This document shows, in pieces, positions 27,402-36,509 of a stretch of DNA of 64,000 bases; position 1 is the first letter of the stretch; each line of letters opens with the position of its first letter. Both the position numbers and the translations under genes were made by a program. This DNA comes from PALSA-911 sp963743035 (lineage in GTDB: Bacteria; Pseudomonadota; Alphaproteobacteria; Acetobacterales; Acetobacteraceae), in assembly GCA_963743035.1 (NCBI GenBank), contig CAVUOB010000015.1, forward strand, positions 62,001-126,000, read 5' to 3'. The notes beneath the pieces are model-generated. The model did not search any database. It was not told where the DNA came from and was given only the letters and a program-made list of their open reading frames with translations.

Positions 27402-29063
27402 ATGAACCAGATGGCCCAACTGACCGGATCCGAGATTCTAGCAAAATGCCTGAAGAAGGAGGGCATCGAGGACCTGTTCTTCATCATGGGCGGCCCGATG
27501 CTGCTGGCGGAGGCCACCTGCGTGAAGGAAGGCATCCGCATGATCGACGTCCGCCACGAACAGGCCGCCGCCTTCATGTGCCAGGCCTATAGCCGCCTGC
27601 TGCAAAAACCCAGCGTCTGCATGGCCGCATCGGGTCCCGGCGTCACCAACCTGATCACCGGCATAGCCAACGCCCTGATCGATTGCTGCCCGGTGGTGGC
27701 GATCGGCGGCTCCAGCCCGATCAGCCAGTTCGGCCGCCAGGTGTTCCAGGAAATCGACCAGGTCGAGCTGATGCGCGGCTGCACCAAGCATGTCGACCGC
27801 GTCCACAACCTCAAGCGCATTCCCCAGCAGGTGAACTTCGCCATCCAGAAAGCCATGTCCGGCAAGCCGGGACCCGTCTATCTCGATTTCCCCGGCGACA
27901 TCCTCTACCAGAAGATCGACGAGGAGGAGGTGGACTGGAGCTTCGCCGGCCGTCCTCTGCTCGACAGCCGCCCGCTCGGCGATCCGCGCCAGGTCTCGAA
28001 ACTGATCGACGCCCTGGCCAGCGCCAAGCAACCGCTGATCGTCTCCGGCAGCGGCGTGATCTGGTCGAAGGCGTGGGAGGAGATGCACGCTTTGGTCGAT
28101 GCCGCCGGCATCCCGTTCTACACCACGCCGCAGGGCAGGGGCGTGGTGCCGGACGATCACCCGTACTGCTACCTGTCCATGCGCTCCACCGCGTTCCGCG
28201 ACGCCGACCTGATCCTCGTGCTCGGCACGCGCATGAACTACATCATCGGCCACGCCTCGCCGCCACGCTTCGGCGGCAACGCGATCATCTCCCGCATCGA
28301 CATAGACCCGGTGGAGATCGCCACCGCCGCGCGCTACGTGGACATCCCCGTCGTCGGCGACTGCAAGATGGTGCTGCGGCAATTGCTGGAGGGGCTGAAG
28401 GGCAAGGTCACGCCGGACACCTACAAGGCCTGGCGCGGCAAGCTCGCGGACGGCGAGGCAGCGAAGCGCGAGGCCGCCGGCGCGAACAAATACGCCGAGG
28501 ACGGCGACATCCATCCGGTGCGCATGCTGGAAGAGGTGCGCGACTTCATGGACCGCGACGCCATCCTCTGCGTCGACGGGCAGGAAACGCTGAACTACGG
28601 CCGCCAGACCATGCCGACCTTCGCGCCCGGCCATCGGCTGAACTCAGGCCCGTTCGGCACCATGGGCGTCGGCCTGCCGTTCGGCGTCGGCGCCAAGGTG
28701 GCCAAGCCGGACACCCAGGTCATCGTCGTGCACGGCGACGGCTCGCTCGGGCTGAACGCGATGGAGCTGGACACCGCTATCCGCCACAAGATCCCGATCC
28801 TGGTGGTGGTCAGCCTGAACGGCGGCTGGACCGGCGATCCCAAGCGGGAGAAACCGGGCCGCGAACTTGGTTACACGCGTTTCGACAAGATGTGCGAGGC
28901 GCTGGGCGGCTACGGCGAATACGTCACCAAACCGGAAGAAATCCGCCCCGCGCTGGAACGCGCCAAGGCCAAGGTGAACGAGGGCATGGTGGCGCTGGTG
29001 AACGTGAAAACCGATTATCGTGCGCGCTTCGCGGGCGTGGCGTTCTCGGATTATTCGACCTGA
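27402..29063 (+). CDS. Thiamine-diphosphate-dependent enzyme (acetolactate synthase/2-hydroxyacyl-CoA lyase-like)
   Basis: The 553-residue protein has the three domains of the ThDP family. The catalytic glutamate is in DVRHEQAAAF (about 47-56), the conserved SGPGVTNLITG follows near 80-90, and the ThDP/Mg motif is GDGSLGLNAMELDTAIR (about 445-461) with the N in LNGGW. The best-matched functions are oxalyl-CoA decarboxylase or 2-hydroxyacyl-CoA lyase, because it lies right after a CaiB CoA-transferase; true acetolactate synthase would need a small subunit, which is absent. The ATG at 27402 follows ACGAGGG; the ATG at 27411 is an alternative. Confidence 0.85.
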   Translation: MNQMAQLTGSEILAKCLKKEGIEDLFFIMGGPMLLAEATCVKEGIRMIDVRHEQAAAFMCQAYSRLLQKPSVCMAASGPGVTNLITGIANALIDCCPVVAIGGSSPISQFGRQVFQEIDQVELMRGCTKHVDRVHNLKRIPQQVNFAIQKAMSGKPGPVYLDFPGDILYQKIDEEEVDWSFAGRPLLDSRPLGDPRQVSKLIDALASAKQPLIVSGSGVIWSKAWEEMHALVDAAGIPFYTTPQGRGVVPDDHPYCYLSMRSTAFRDADLILVLGTRMNYIIGHASPPRFGGNAIISRIDIDPVEIATAARYVDIPVVGDCKMVLRQLLEGLKGKVTPDTYKAWRGKLADGEAAKREAAGANKYAEDGDIHPVRMLEEVRDFMDRDAILCVDGQETLNYGRQTMPTFAPGHRLNSGPFGTMGVGLPFGVGAKVAKPDTQVIVVHGDGSLGLNAMELDTAIRHKIPILVVVSLNGGWTGDPKREKPGRELGYTRFDKMCEALGGYGEYVTKPEEIRPALERAKAKVNEGMVALVNVKTDYRARFAGVAFSDYST

Positions 29064-29074
29064 GCAAGGCAGGG

Positions 29075-29115
29075 TCGGGCTCTGCCCGAACCCGCCAAAG
29101 GGCGGAGCCCTTTGG
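29075..29115. repeat. Bipartite palindromic repeat, copy 4
   Basis: Two perfect hairpins, TCGGGC-tct-GCCCGA and CCAAAGGGC-gga-GCCCTTTGG, are separated by ACCCG. The element begins 11 bases after the stop of the thiamine-diphosphate enzyme. Its second stem matches the first stem of copy 3. Confidence 0.7.
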
Positions 29116-29172
29116 AAACCCATCCGAAAGATGAGGTCCAAGGGGCGGCCCTGCTCGTCCAACAGGTCGGTT

Positions 29173-29997
29173 TTACGGCTTGAACTGGAAGCGCGTGATC
29201 GTAACCGACTGCTCCGCGGCGGGCGCAACCCCGTGCATGAGCCAGAGATTTATATGCAGGCGCTCGCAGCTGGTGGCTGTGTGCCTGGGAATAAGGGCCT
29301 GGAACCCCTCGGACTTCCAGCTGTGGATTGCGCTGTCCCAAGGCGGGAGATTGTTGATGTCATGGTCACCCGCAAAGAGGTACATGTGCGCCGACAGGAC
29401 GACCCCGTTCTCATACTCATTCCACAACATCACGGAGGTGATGACGGGGGTATTGGGCGGAATCATGAAGGGCGACCACGGATGCGGAGGCGAGTTGCCG
29501 AACGGCTGCAGCGTGAACTGCGCGTTGCTGCTTCCCCCGCGCAATACCTCAAGCGCGTCGATCTCCCGATGCTTATTGGCGCCCTGACCGGCAGGCGCCT
29601 CCGAGAATTGATACGTGAAAATGCCGAAGACCGCATTCGGGTCGAGGTCCGAGAACGATCCTCCATTCATGCGGGCGGTCACGACATACATCCCATAGCC
29701 CAGCTTGGGGACCAGGACGAGTTCGGATGTCTTCCATGCCTCCTGGCCGTTCTCGGGAGGCTTGATCCAGAGCGTGATACCGTTCGCATCCTGCTGGATG
29801 ATCTTCGGGTCGAACACGGACTTGAACGGCTCCCACACATAGGTGCCTTGCTGCTGGCTCCAGTGGTAATTGATCCACCATTCGTAACCAGCGAATTTGA
29901 TGATCGGATTACCGTTTGGGCAGTAGCCGTTGGCCTCGGCGTTCTGCATGTTCTTTATGTGATCGTCATTATCCGGAGGGAGCAAACCGTCTGCCAT
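29173..29997 (-). CDS. GH16-like (concanavalin A-fold) protein
   Basis: The 274-residue protein appears to have a beta-jelly-roll of the GH16/laminarinase type: the segment HREIDALEVLRGGSS (about 140-154) lines up with the GH16 catalytic E-I-D-x-x-E, and MYVVTARMNGGSFSD precedes it as in these enzymes. There is no signal peptide: the N-terminus is MADGLLPPDNDDHIKNM. A cytoplasmic place is unusual for a glycanase. The ATG follows GAGGAAA. Substrate unknown; codon use is slightly less GC-rich than neighbours. It stands alone between a repeat and a long intergenic stretch. Confidence 0.6.
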   Translation of the reverse strand: MADGLLPPDNDDHIKNMQNAEANGYCPNGNPIIKFAGYEWWINYHWSQQQGTYVWEPFKSVFDPKIIQQDANGITLWIKPPENGQEAWKTSELVLVPKLGYGMYVVTARMNGGSFSDLDPNAVFGIFTYQFSEAPAGQGANKHREIDALEVLRGGSSNAQFTLQPFGNSPPHPWSPFMIPPNTPVITSVMLWNEYENGVVLSAHMYLFAGDHDINNLPPWDSAIHSWKSEGFQALIPRHTATSCERLHINLWLMHGVAPAAEQSVTITRFQFKP

Positions 29998-30524
29998 TGG
30001 AGCGTTTCCTCTGTTACTGGTTCCTAAATCGGAACCGTGCGTAGTAGGTAGCGCATATCCGGAACAATCCTGACTTGTATCACCGTCGCGGTCAACAGCG
30101 CCAAATTGTATATCTATCGGGAATTTCTGGTCGAAATGCGCGCCGGCGGCGCTGCCGCCGCCGCCAGGTGCGGGATCAGGAAATCGCGGCGGAATTTCAT
30201 TCGGTGGATCACCGCACCGGCCCGATCCAATCGGACGACGCGTTTCGATCCTGGATGGATGCCCGCCAGTGCTAACAGGCGATGTGCTCGCCCGGTGGCG
30301 GTGCGCAGACGAGGCGCATCGAAATCGGCCCGGATCTCAGGAACAGATTATTGAAAATGTCATATTGGATCATTGGAAGCCATCCATAGCTTAAATGGTT
30401 TCATGACGCGGCCTCCCGCGGAGAGGGTGTGGCCAAAAATTTCCCAAATCATTTTGCGCGACGCCGCGAAACGTCGCCCCTGGGGGACGAAACCTGCAAT
30501 CCGACCTCCTCCGGGAAATCCGGG
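29998..30524. other. Intergenic region without a supported gene
   Basis: This 527-base gap separates the start of the GH16-like gene from the stop of the TauD gene. A 66-codon frame (30075-30275) is arginine-rich with no ribosome-binding site and no recognisable domain, so I leave it out. The part around 30330-30400 is AT-rich. No terminator hairpin with a T-run was seen. Confidence 0.5.
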
Positions 30525-31355
30525 TTACTGGCTTTCCTTGATCGAAACACGCCAATGAATCCGGTCCTCCTCCGGCGGATAATCCCCGGCAGCCCGATGC
30601 ACCGAGCATCGATTGTCCCAGATGACAATATCCCCCACGCGCCATTGATGCCGGAACTCCGCGTCCGGCTGGATCATGTATCCCGTCAGTTCCTCGATCA
30701 CATCATCGCTTTCCGCCGGCTCAAAACCCTCCAGGAACAGGATCTTGCCGGGATCGAAATACAGTGATTTCCGCCCGGTCTCGGAATGGGTGCGGATGAT
30801 CGGATGAAACGCCGGCGGGCGGTCGCGGTCTTCCGGGTTCAGCAGCGCGTTCGCTTTCCGCCGCCCGCCATAGGTGAACGCCCCGCGCACGCCCTCCAGC
30901 CGCTGCTGCAGCCGTTCCGGCAGCGCGGCATAGGCCGCGTACATGCTGGCGAACAGCGTATCGCCGCCGGTGGAAGGAATCGCCAGGCCATAGAGCTGCG
31001 TCGCCTTGAACGGCACCTCGTCATAGGCGCCGTCGGTATGCCACCCCTCGGCGCCGCGCCGGTACACGGCCTGGTTCAGCTTGCCGTCCGGCCCGAACTT
31101 GTTGATGCCCAGCAGCGTGATTTCCGGATACTCCGGATGGCGCGTGCTCTTGGACGGATGCGGCTCGATACGCCCGAAACGGCGGCTGTAGCGCAGGAAA
31201 TCCTCGATCCCCAGCTCCTGGCCGGGAACCACGATGACGTTGTAATCCAGCCAGGCGCGATAGATCGGGGCAAAGCCGGCATCGTCCAGTCTCCGGACAT
31301 CCACGCCGCGGATTTCGGCGCCGATCTGCGGACCAAGGCGGCGAACTTCCACCAT
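30525..31355 (-). CDS. TauD/TfdA family Fe(II)/2-oxoglutarate dioxygenase
   Basis: These enzymes hydroxylate small acids, using 2-oxoglutarate and oxygen. The 276-residue protein shows the iron-binding H-x-D in GWHTDGAYDE (about 110-119), the distal histidine in WDNRCSVHRA (about 248-257) and the 2-oxoglutarate-binding arginine in RIHWRVSI near the C-terminus. The ATG at 31355 follows CGGGAGGAA; the open frame runs much further upstream but without coding character. It diverges from the SDR gene at 31500. Taurine or 2,4-D as substrate cannot be claimed. Confidence 0.9.
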   Translation of the reverse strand: MVEVRRLGPQIGAEIRGVDVRRLDDAGFAPIYRAWLDYNVIVVPGQELGIEDFLRYSRRFGRIEPHPSKSTRHPEYPEITLLGINKFGPDGKLNQAVYRRGAEGWHTDGAYDEVPFKATQLYGLAIPSTGGDTLFASMYAAYAALPERLQQRLEGVRGAFTYGGRRKANALLNPEDRDRPPAFHPIIRTHSETGRKSLYFDPGKILFLEGFEPAESDDVIEELTGYMIQPDAEFRHQWRVGDIVIWDNRCSVHRAAGDYPPEEDRIHWRVSIKESQ

Positions 31356-31499
31356 CGGATATTCCTCCCGTTGCGGCAGACCCGGAACTATGCGCCGCGC
31401 CCCGGCACGTGTCACCTCCGCGCACCCCGTTGAAGCCGGCGGAATTGTCGCGCACGATGTGCCATCAATCGGGGCTGCAACACCGAAGGGGAAACGGAC

Positions 31500-32438
31500 A
31501 TGTCGGTATTCGTAATCGGCGGCGCGGGGTTCATCGGCATCCGCGTCATCCCGCTGCTCGTGGCGCGCGGGGAGACGGTGGTCTGCATGGACATCAACGC
31601 CAACGCCGCCCCCTTCGCCGCCCTCGGCGACAAGGTCAGCGTGGTGCGCGGCGACATCACCCAGTTCGATGACGTGATGTCGACGATGGCGGCCGCGAAA
31701 CCGGATCGGGTGCTGAACCTGTCCTACCATATCGGCAGCGACCTCGCGCCGCATGTGGCGATGAAGCTGAACGTGCTGGGCATGGATAATTGTTTCGAGG
31801 CGGCTCGCCTGCTCGGCGTGCAGCACGTTGTCTATGCCAGCTCGCTCGCCGTCAGCGGCCAGCAGCGGCATTTCGGCGAGCGTGCGGTCAACGAGGACGA
31901 TTTCCGCCACGGCAATGTGCAATACGCCATGCACAAGATCTTCAACGAATGGCAGGCGCAGGACTACTCCGAGAAATACGGCATGCTGATCACCGGCGTG
32001 CGCCCCGCCAACGTCACCGGCCCGGACAAATTGCGCGGCTCGGTCGACCACGTGAATTGCATCACCCAGCCCGCGCGCGGAAAGCCGGTATCGTTTCCGT
32101 TCAAGGACGCGATGCGCATTCCCATCCACGTGGACGACATCGCCGAGGTATTCGCCCGCGTGCTGCTGGCCGACAAGCCGCGCCACCGGATCTACAATTC
32201 CGGCGGCCAGACCATCAGCCTCGGCGACCTGGCGGCGATGGTGCGCGGCTTCCTGCCCGACGCGCAGATAAGTTTCGAGCAGGACACCGGCGGCAAGCAG
32301 ATCTCCGGCAACTACCTGATCGACAATTCCCGCCTGGTGCAGGAATTCTCCCTGCAGTACCGCCCGTTCCGCGAGCGCGTGTTGCAGATCATCAACGAAA
32401 TCCGCGCGCAGGAAGGCCTGCCGATGGTTTCCGGCTGA
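31500..32438 (+). CDS. NAD-dependent epimerase/dehydratase (extended SDR)
   Basis: The 312-residue protein has the Rossmann motif GGAGFIG (residues 7-13), the acidic residue after strand 2 (CMDIN) for NAD preference, an SSLAVSG strand carrying the catalytic serine, and the Y-x3-K pair in YAMHK. The C-terminal half has the usual sugar-nucleotide-epimerase-like region (IHVDDIAEVFARVLL). The substrate is not evident. It diverges from the TauD gene with 144 bases between the starts. A strong site (GGAGGAAG) for the next small gene follows after about 100 bases. Confidence 0.88.
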   Translation: MSVFVIGGAGFIGIRVIPLLVARGETVVCMDINANAAPFAALGDKVSVVRGDITQFDDVMSTMAAAKPDRVLNLSYHIGSDLAPHVAMKLNVLGMDNCFEAARLLGVQHVVYASSLAVSGQQRHFGERAVNEDDFRHGNVQYAMHKIFNEWQAQDYSEKYGMLITGVRPANVTGPDKLRGSVDHVNCITQPARGKPVSFPFKDAMRIPIHVDDIAEVFARVLLADKPRHRIYNSGGQTISLGDLAAMVRGFLPDAQISFEQDTGGKQISGNYLIDNSRLVQEFSLQYRPFRERVLQIINEIRAQEGLPMVSG

Positions 32439-32554
32439 CAGCGTAATCAGCTTGCAATGCCGCGCCGCGCAGGTTAAATGCTGCATTGCAGCAAAAAGGG
32501 GAGGCGTCCTTCACATCCGGGTCTGCTGAGGACCCGCGGAGGAAGGGCTTCCCC

Positions 32555-32737
32555 ATGAGCAATTTGGACAAAAGCAATTTCGATCGGATGGGCGAGACGC
32601 TGCTGCTGATGGCCGAGGGCAACCGCCAGATCGCCGCCGCCCTGGCCGGGAGCGTCACTGCCAATATGCGCAAGATCCGCCAATGGACCACGAAATCCTC
32701 CCGGCCCAACCCGACATCAGCGTCCTCGCCGACCTAG
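32555..32737 (+). CDS. Small hypothetical protein (60 residues)
   Basis: A short frame begins with ATG after a strong ribosome-binding site (GCGGAGGAAGG, spacing about nine). The protein MSNLDKSNFDRMGETLLLMA continues as an amphipathic helix (NRQIAAALAGSVTANMRKI) and ends in a serine/proline tail. No known family. The start signal and helical start support a real gene; the tail might be affected by the frameshifts common here. Confidence 0.45.
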   Translation: MSNLDKSNFDRMGETLLLMAEGNRQIAAALAGSVTANMRKIRQWTTKSSRPNPTSASSPT

Positions 32738-32784
32738 AAGTTCCGGGCCCACCTAAGAATTCCGGCACGATCGGCGGGCCATCC

Positions 32785-33316
32785 TTGAACATCGCCCTGG
32801 TCCGCCATCCCGCTCCGCGGATCGCGCCCGGCATCTGCTACGGCCGGCTGGACCTGCCGCTGAGCCGGGATGGCGCCGAGGCCGTGCCCGGCCTCGCCCG
32901 AGGGCTGGCGTCGTTCCCGGCCCGGGCGATCTGGTCCAGCCCGGCCCGCCGCTGCGTCGCGCTGGCCGAAGCGATCGCCGCTGGCAGATCCGCACCCAAC
33001 CAGCAGGACGCACGGCTGCTGGAAATGGATTTCGGCGACTGGGAAGGCCAACCCTGGGATAGCGTGCCCCGCGATGCGCTCGATCGCTGGGCCGCCGATC
33101 CGCCGGCATTCGCCCCGCCGGGAGGCGAAAGCGGCACGGCGCTGATCGCGCGGGTGCAGTCGTTCCACATGGATCTTGTCGCGGCAGCGGCAGGATTGCG
33201 TGGTGGTCTCGCATGGCGGTCCGCTGAAAATCCTGGCGGCGCTGCTGCGCGGGCAGCCGGCGGATCTGCTGGCCCCGGCGCCGGCTTTCGGCCAGGTCGA
33301 TATCGTCCCCTGCTGA
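32785..33316 (+). CDS. Alpha-ribazole phosphatase, histidine phosphatase family (frameshifted as read)
   Basis: This is a phosphoglycerate-mutase-like phosphatase that removes phosphate from alpha-ribazole-phosphate or adenosylcobalamin-phosphate in loop assembly. The N-terminus has a RHG-like motif (IALVRHPAP), then the conserved IWSSPARRCVALAEAIA and EMDFGDWEG. The C-terminal catalytic histidine is in VVVSHGGPLKILAALLRG, one frame over; removing one base near 33175 joins it and gives 176 residues ending at 33316. The TTG start is uncertain. It converges on cobS, with 4 bases between the stops, within the cobalamin cluster. Confidence 0.82.
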
Positions 33317-33320
33317 ACGA

Positions 33321-34064
33321 CTACGCCGCCAGGGCCGACAGCACGAGGCATTCCACCACGATCTCGGTGGCCCCCAGCACGTCCCCGGTATGGCCGCCGA
33401 TCTGCCGCCTCGCCAGCGCCGCCATGACCAGGGTTCCCGCCACGGCCAGCGCGATCACCGCCAGCGCCATCCCCGGCGCCAGCAGCACCGCCGCCAGCAG
33501 CGCGATGCCGATCCCCGCGGCCGCCTGGGCGACGGGAATGCGACCGAGCGACGCGGCCAGCCCGTCGTTCCGCGCCGGCCGCAGCGCCAGCAGCATCCCG
33601 ATCATCGCCGCCCGTCCCAGCGCGCCGGCGACGATCAGGGCGACGCAAGGCGCGCCGGCCAAGGCAAGGGCGGCGCCGCGCAGCCCCAGCGACAGGATCA
33701 GCGCGATGGCGCCGTAGCTGCCGATGCGGCTGTCGCGCAGGATCGCCAGCTTGCGCTCCCGCGTGGCCCCGCCGCCGAAACCATCGGCGGTGTCGGCCAG
33801 CCCGTCTTCATGAAACCCGCCGGTCATCAGCACCAGCGCCACCAGCGTCCAGCCGGCGGCCAAAGCCGGGGCCATGCCGAGCAAAGCGGCTACCCGGAAC
33901 ACCGCCGCCCCCAGCGCCCCAACCGCCAGGCCAACCACCGGATAGGCCCAGATGCAGTCGGCAGGTTCCGGCACCGGACCCGCCCTCAGCGCCCAGCCGA
34001 CCGGCAGGCGCGTCAGCAGGCCGAAGGCGCCGGCCAGCTCCCTGCCGCGGCGGGTCAGGTCCAA
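33321..34064 (-). CDS. cobS: CobS/CobV, adenosylcobinamide-GDP ribazoletransferase
   Basis: This inner-membrane enzyme joins adenosylcobinamide-GDP and alpha-ribazole(-phosphate), the last assembly step. The 247-residue protein has several hydrophobic helices and the metal-binding motif GGFHEDGLADTADGFGG (about 80-96), plus ILRDSRIGSYGAIAL (about 105-119). The start is a TTG four bases after the cobT stop, which suggests coupled translation. The symbol follows the Salmonella naming (cobV in Pseudomonas). Length and helices are normal. Confidence 0.92.
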   Translation of the reverse strand: MDLTRRGRELAGAFGLLTRLPVGWALRAGPVPEPADCIWAYPVVGLAVGALGAAVFRVAALLGMAPALAAGWTLVALVLMTGGFHEDGLADTADGFGGGATRERKLAILRDSRIGSYGAIALILSLGLRGAALALAGAPCVALIVAGALGRAAMIGMLLALRPARNDGLAASLGRIPVAQAAAGIGIALLAAVLLAPGMALAVIALAVAGTLVMAALARRQIGGHTGDVLGATEIVVECLVLSALAA

Positions 34065-34068
34065 TCCC

Positions 34069-35101
34069 TCACTCCCGGTCGGTCACGCCGGCCTGCGCGA
34101 AGGTCGCCATGCCCTGGTGGCAGGCCAACGCCGCGCGCAGCAGCAGGATCGCCAGCGCCGCGCCGGAACCTTCCCCCAGCCGCATGCCGAGGTCGAGCAG
34201 CGGCGCCATGCCCAGCGCCTCCAGCAGCGCGCGATGCCCGGCCTCGGCGGAAACATGCGCGCTGACCGTGTGATCCAGCGCACCCGCCGTCAGCCTCGCC
34301 AACGGCGCCGCCGCGGCGGTGCAGACGAAACCGTCCAGCAGCACCGGAACCGCCTGGTGCCGCGCCGCCAGCGTCGCGCCCAGTATGGCCGCCAGCTCCC
34401 GCCCGCCCAGCGCGGCGGCGATCCGCAGCGGATCGTCCAGCGACGCCGCATGGCGCGCCAGCCCGGCATCGATGGCGGCGATCTTGCGCGCCAGCCCCGC
34501 ATCGTCGACACCGGTGCCGCGCCCGGCCCAGCGCGCGCCACCACTGCCGAACGGCCCGGCACCGAACAGCCCGGCGGCGATGGCGGCGCCGGCGGTGGTG
34601 TTGCCGATCCCCATCTCGCCCAGGCACAGCAGGTCGGTGCCGGGCTCCACCGCCTGATATCCGGCCGACACCGCCTGCAGGAACGCCGCCTCGTCCATGG
34701 CCGGCGCGGCGGTGAAATCTGCGGTCGGCGTCGTCCAGCATCAGCGGGATGGCCCGCAGCCTGGCCTGCGCCAGTCCCGCCAGCTGGTTGATCGCCGCGC
34801 CGCCGGCGGCGTAGTTCGCCACCATCTGCGCGGTGACGGCGGGCGGGTAGGGCGACACGCCCTGCGCGGTCACGCCGTGATTGCCGGCAAACACCAGCAC
34901 CTCCACCCGCTCCAGCCGCGGCATCTCGCGCCCCTGCCAGCGCCCCAGCCAGGCGGCCAGCTGCTCCAGCCGCCCCAGGCTGCCCGGCGGCTTGGTCAGC
35001 ACAAGCTGGCGTGCCAGCACTGCTGCCTCCGCCGCCCTATCGCCGGCGGGCAGGTCGCGGCAGGCGTCGCGCAGTTCGGCAAGGCGGGTGAAGATTGTCA
35101 T
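34069..35101 (-). CDS. cobT: CobT/CobU, nicotinate-nucleotide-dimethylbenzimidazole phosphoribosyltransferase (frameshifted as read)
   Basis: This enzyme makes alpha-ribazole-5'-phosphate from nicotinate mononucleotide and dimethylbenzimidazole. The first frame gives KPPGSLGRLEQLAAWL (about 37-52), VFAGNHGVTAQGVSPYP and NYAAGGAAINQLA. The second gives GEMGIGNTTAGAAIAAGLFG and the C-terminal helices to VTDRE. One extra base near 34727 splits them; without it the protein has 343 residues and reads ADFTAAPAMDEAAF across the join, as in relatives. It overlaps cobB by four bases (ATGA). Confidence 0.9.
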
Positions 35102-36438
35102 GGATTTCCTGGCCCCGAAGCGGGCGCAATGGCGTGGAAATAGGAACCGGTGACGAACCCCCGCCGCCCACCCGCCGGCCCCAGGCTCTGGCCCCGCGCA
35201 TCGCGCAATTCCGCGAGCGGCGCGTCGATGCCGGCGCCGGAGGTGGTGGCATAATGGAACTCATGCCCGCGCAGCACGCTGCCGGCGGGGCCGAGCGGGC
35301 AGGGGGCCAGCAGGGTCGCCTCGCGATAGCCCAGATGCAGCTTGCGGCGGGCAAAGCTGGTGGCATGGCCGAGCAGGCCGGCCATGGCATGGGTCTCCCC
35401 GGCGGCATCCTGCAAGGTCCGGCCCAGCACCATGTAGCCGCCGCATTCGCCATGCACCGGCCGGGTCTGGGCGAAATGCCGCAGCCCGGCACGGAACCGG
35501 CCGGCGGCGGCCAGCAGCGCGGCGTGCAGCTCCGGATAGCCGCCGGGCAGCCAGCAGGCATCGCAGCCATCGGGCGGCGCCTCGTCGGCGAGCGGGGAAA
35601 ACGCGACGATCTCCGCCCCCGCGCGCCGCCAGGATTGCAGCAGATGGGCATAGACGAAGCTGAACGCGGCGTCGGACGCCAGCGCGATGCGCTGCCCCGG
35701 CGGCGGCAGCTCGGCGGCCCCGCCCGGGTTCGGGCCCGGCTCCGCGCCCATCACCGGCGCGGCGCAAGCCAGGATCGCGTCCAGGTCCAGCTCGCGTTCC
35801 GCCATATCGGCCAGCCGGTCCAGATAGGCCGCAAGCTCGCCATGCTCGCCGGCCTGCACCAGCCCCAGATGCCGCTCCGGCAGCGTGATCGCGGCATCGC
35901 GCATGACGCAGCCGAGCACCGGCAGGCCAATGCCGGCGATCGCCTCGCCGCAGCCCTCGCGATGCCGGGCGCTGCCCGCGCGGTTCAGCACCACGCCGCA
36001 GATCCGCACATCGGGGTCGTGCAGCGCGAAGCCGCGCGCCGTGGCCGCGGCCGATTGCGATTGGCCGGTCACATCCAGCACCAGCACCACCGGCAGCGCG
36101 AACCGCGCCGCCAGATCGGCGGCGCTGCCGCGCCGTCCCGGCTCGCCGCCCACGCCGTCGAACAGCCCCATGGCAGACTCGATCACCAGCACATCCGCGC
36201 CAGCGGCCGCCTCGGCCGCGATGCCGGTCAGCAAATCGGGCGGCATCGCCCAGCTGTCCAGATTGACGCCGGGCGCCCCCGCGGCGGCGGCATGAAACGC
36301 GGGGTCGATATAATCGGGCCCGGATTTGCCCGCGCGCACGGCCAGCCCGCGCCGGCGCAGCGCCGCGATCAGCGCCAGCGTCACCGTGGTCTTGCCGCTG
36401 CCCGAACGCGGGGCGGCGATGATCAGGCCCCGGGCCAA
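35098..36438 (-). CDS. cobB: CobB/CbiA, hydrogenobyrinic acid a,c-diamide synthase
   Basis: This ATP- and glutamine-dependent enzyme amidates the a and c side chains of hydrogenobyrinic acid before cobalt insertion. The 446-residue protein has the N-terminal P-loop IAAPRSGSGKTTVT (about 7-20), the DTB-synthetase-like ATPase domain with IESAMGLFDGVGG, and the C-terminal glutamine amidotransferase domain with catalytic cysteine in VHGECGGYMVLGR (about 340). The start is TTG at 36438. It is divergent from cbiD, and its stop is coupled to cobT. Intact. Confidence 0.93.
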   Translation of the reverse strand: MARGLIIAAPRSGSGKTTVTLALIAALRRRGLAVRAGKSGPDYIDPAFHAAAAGAPGVNLDSWAMPPDLLTGIAAEAAAGADVLVIESAMGLFDGVGGEPGRRGSAADLAARFALPVVLVLDVTGQSQSAAATARGFALHDPDVRICGVVLNRAGSARHREGCGEAIAGIGLPVLGCVMRDAAITLPERHLGLVQAGEHGELAAYLDRLADMAERELDLDAILACAAPVMGAEPGPNPGGAAELPPPGQRIALASDAAFSFVYAHLLQSWRRAGAEIVAFSPLADEAPPDGCDACWLPGGYPELHAALLAAAGRFRAGLRHFAQTRPVHGECGGYMVLGRTLQDAAGETHAMAGLLGHATSFARRKLHLGYREATLLAPCPLGPAGSVLRGHEFHYATTSGAGIDAPLAELRDARGQSLGPAGGRRGFVTGSYFHAIAPASGPGNP

Positions 36439-36509
36439 TGCCGCGCCCCCCAGTTCTGATGACAGCGCCGCTGGTGACAGCGCCGGGGGGCACCGATATA
36501 GCTGGCCGC

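Noticed and set aside
27402..29063. Naming the ThDP enzyme ilvB
   Set aside because: No small subunit gene follows and the CaiB neighbour points to acyl-CoA chemistry.
30075..30275. Small gene of 66 residues
   Set aside because: Arginine-rich composition, no start signal, no recognisable domain.
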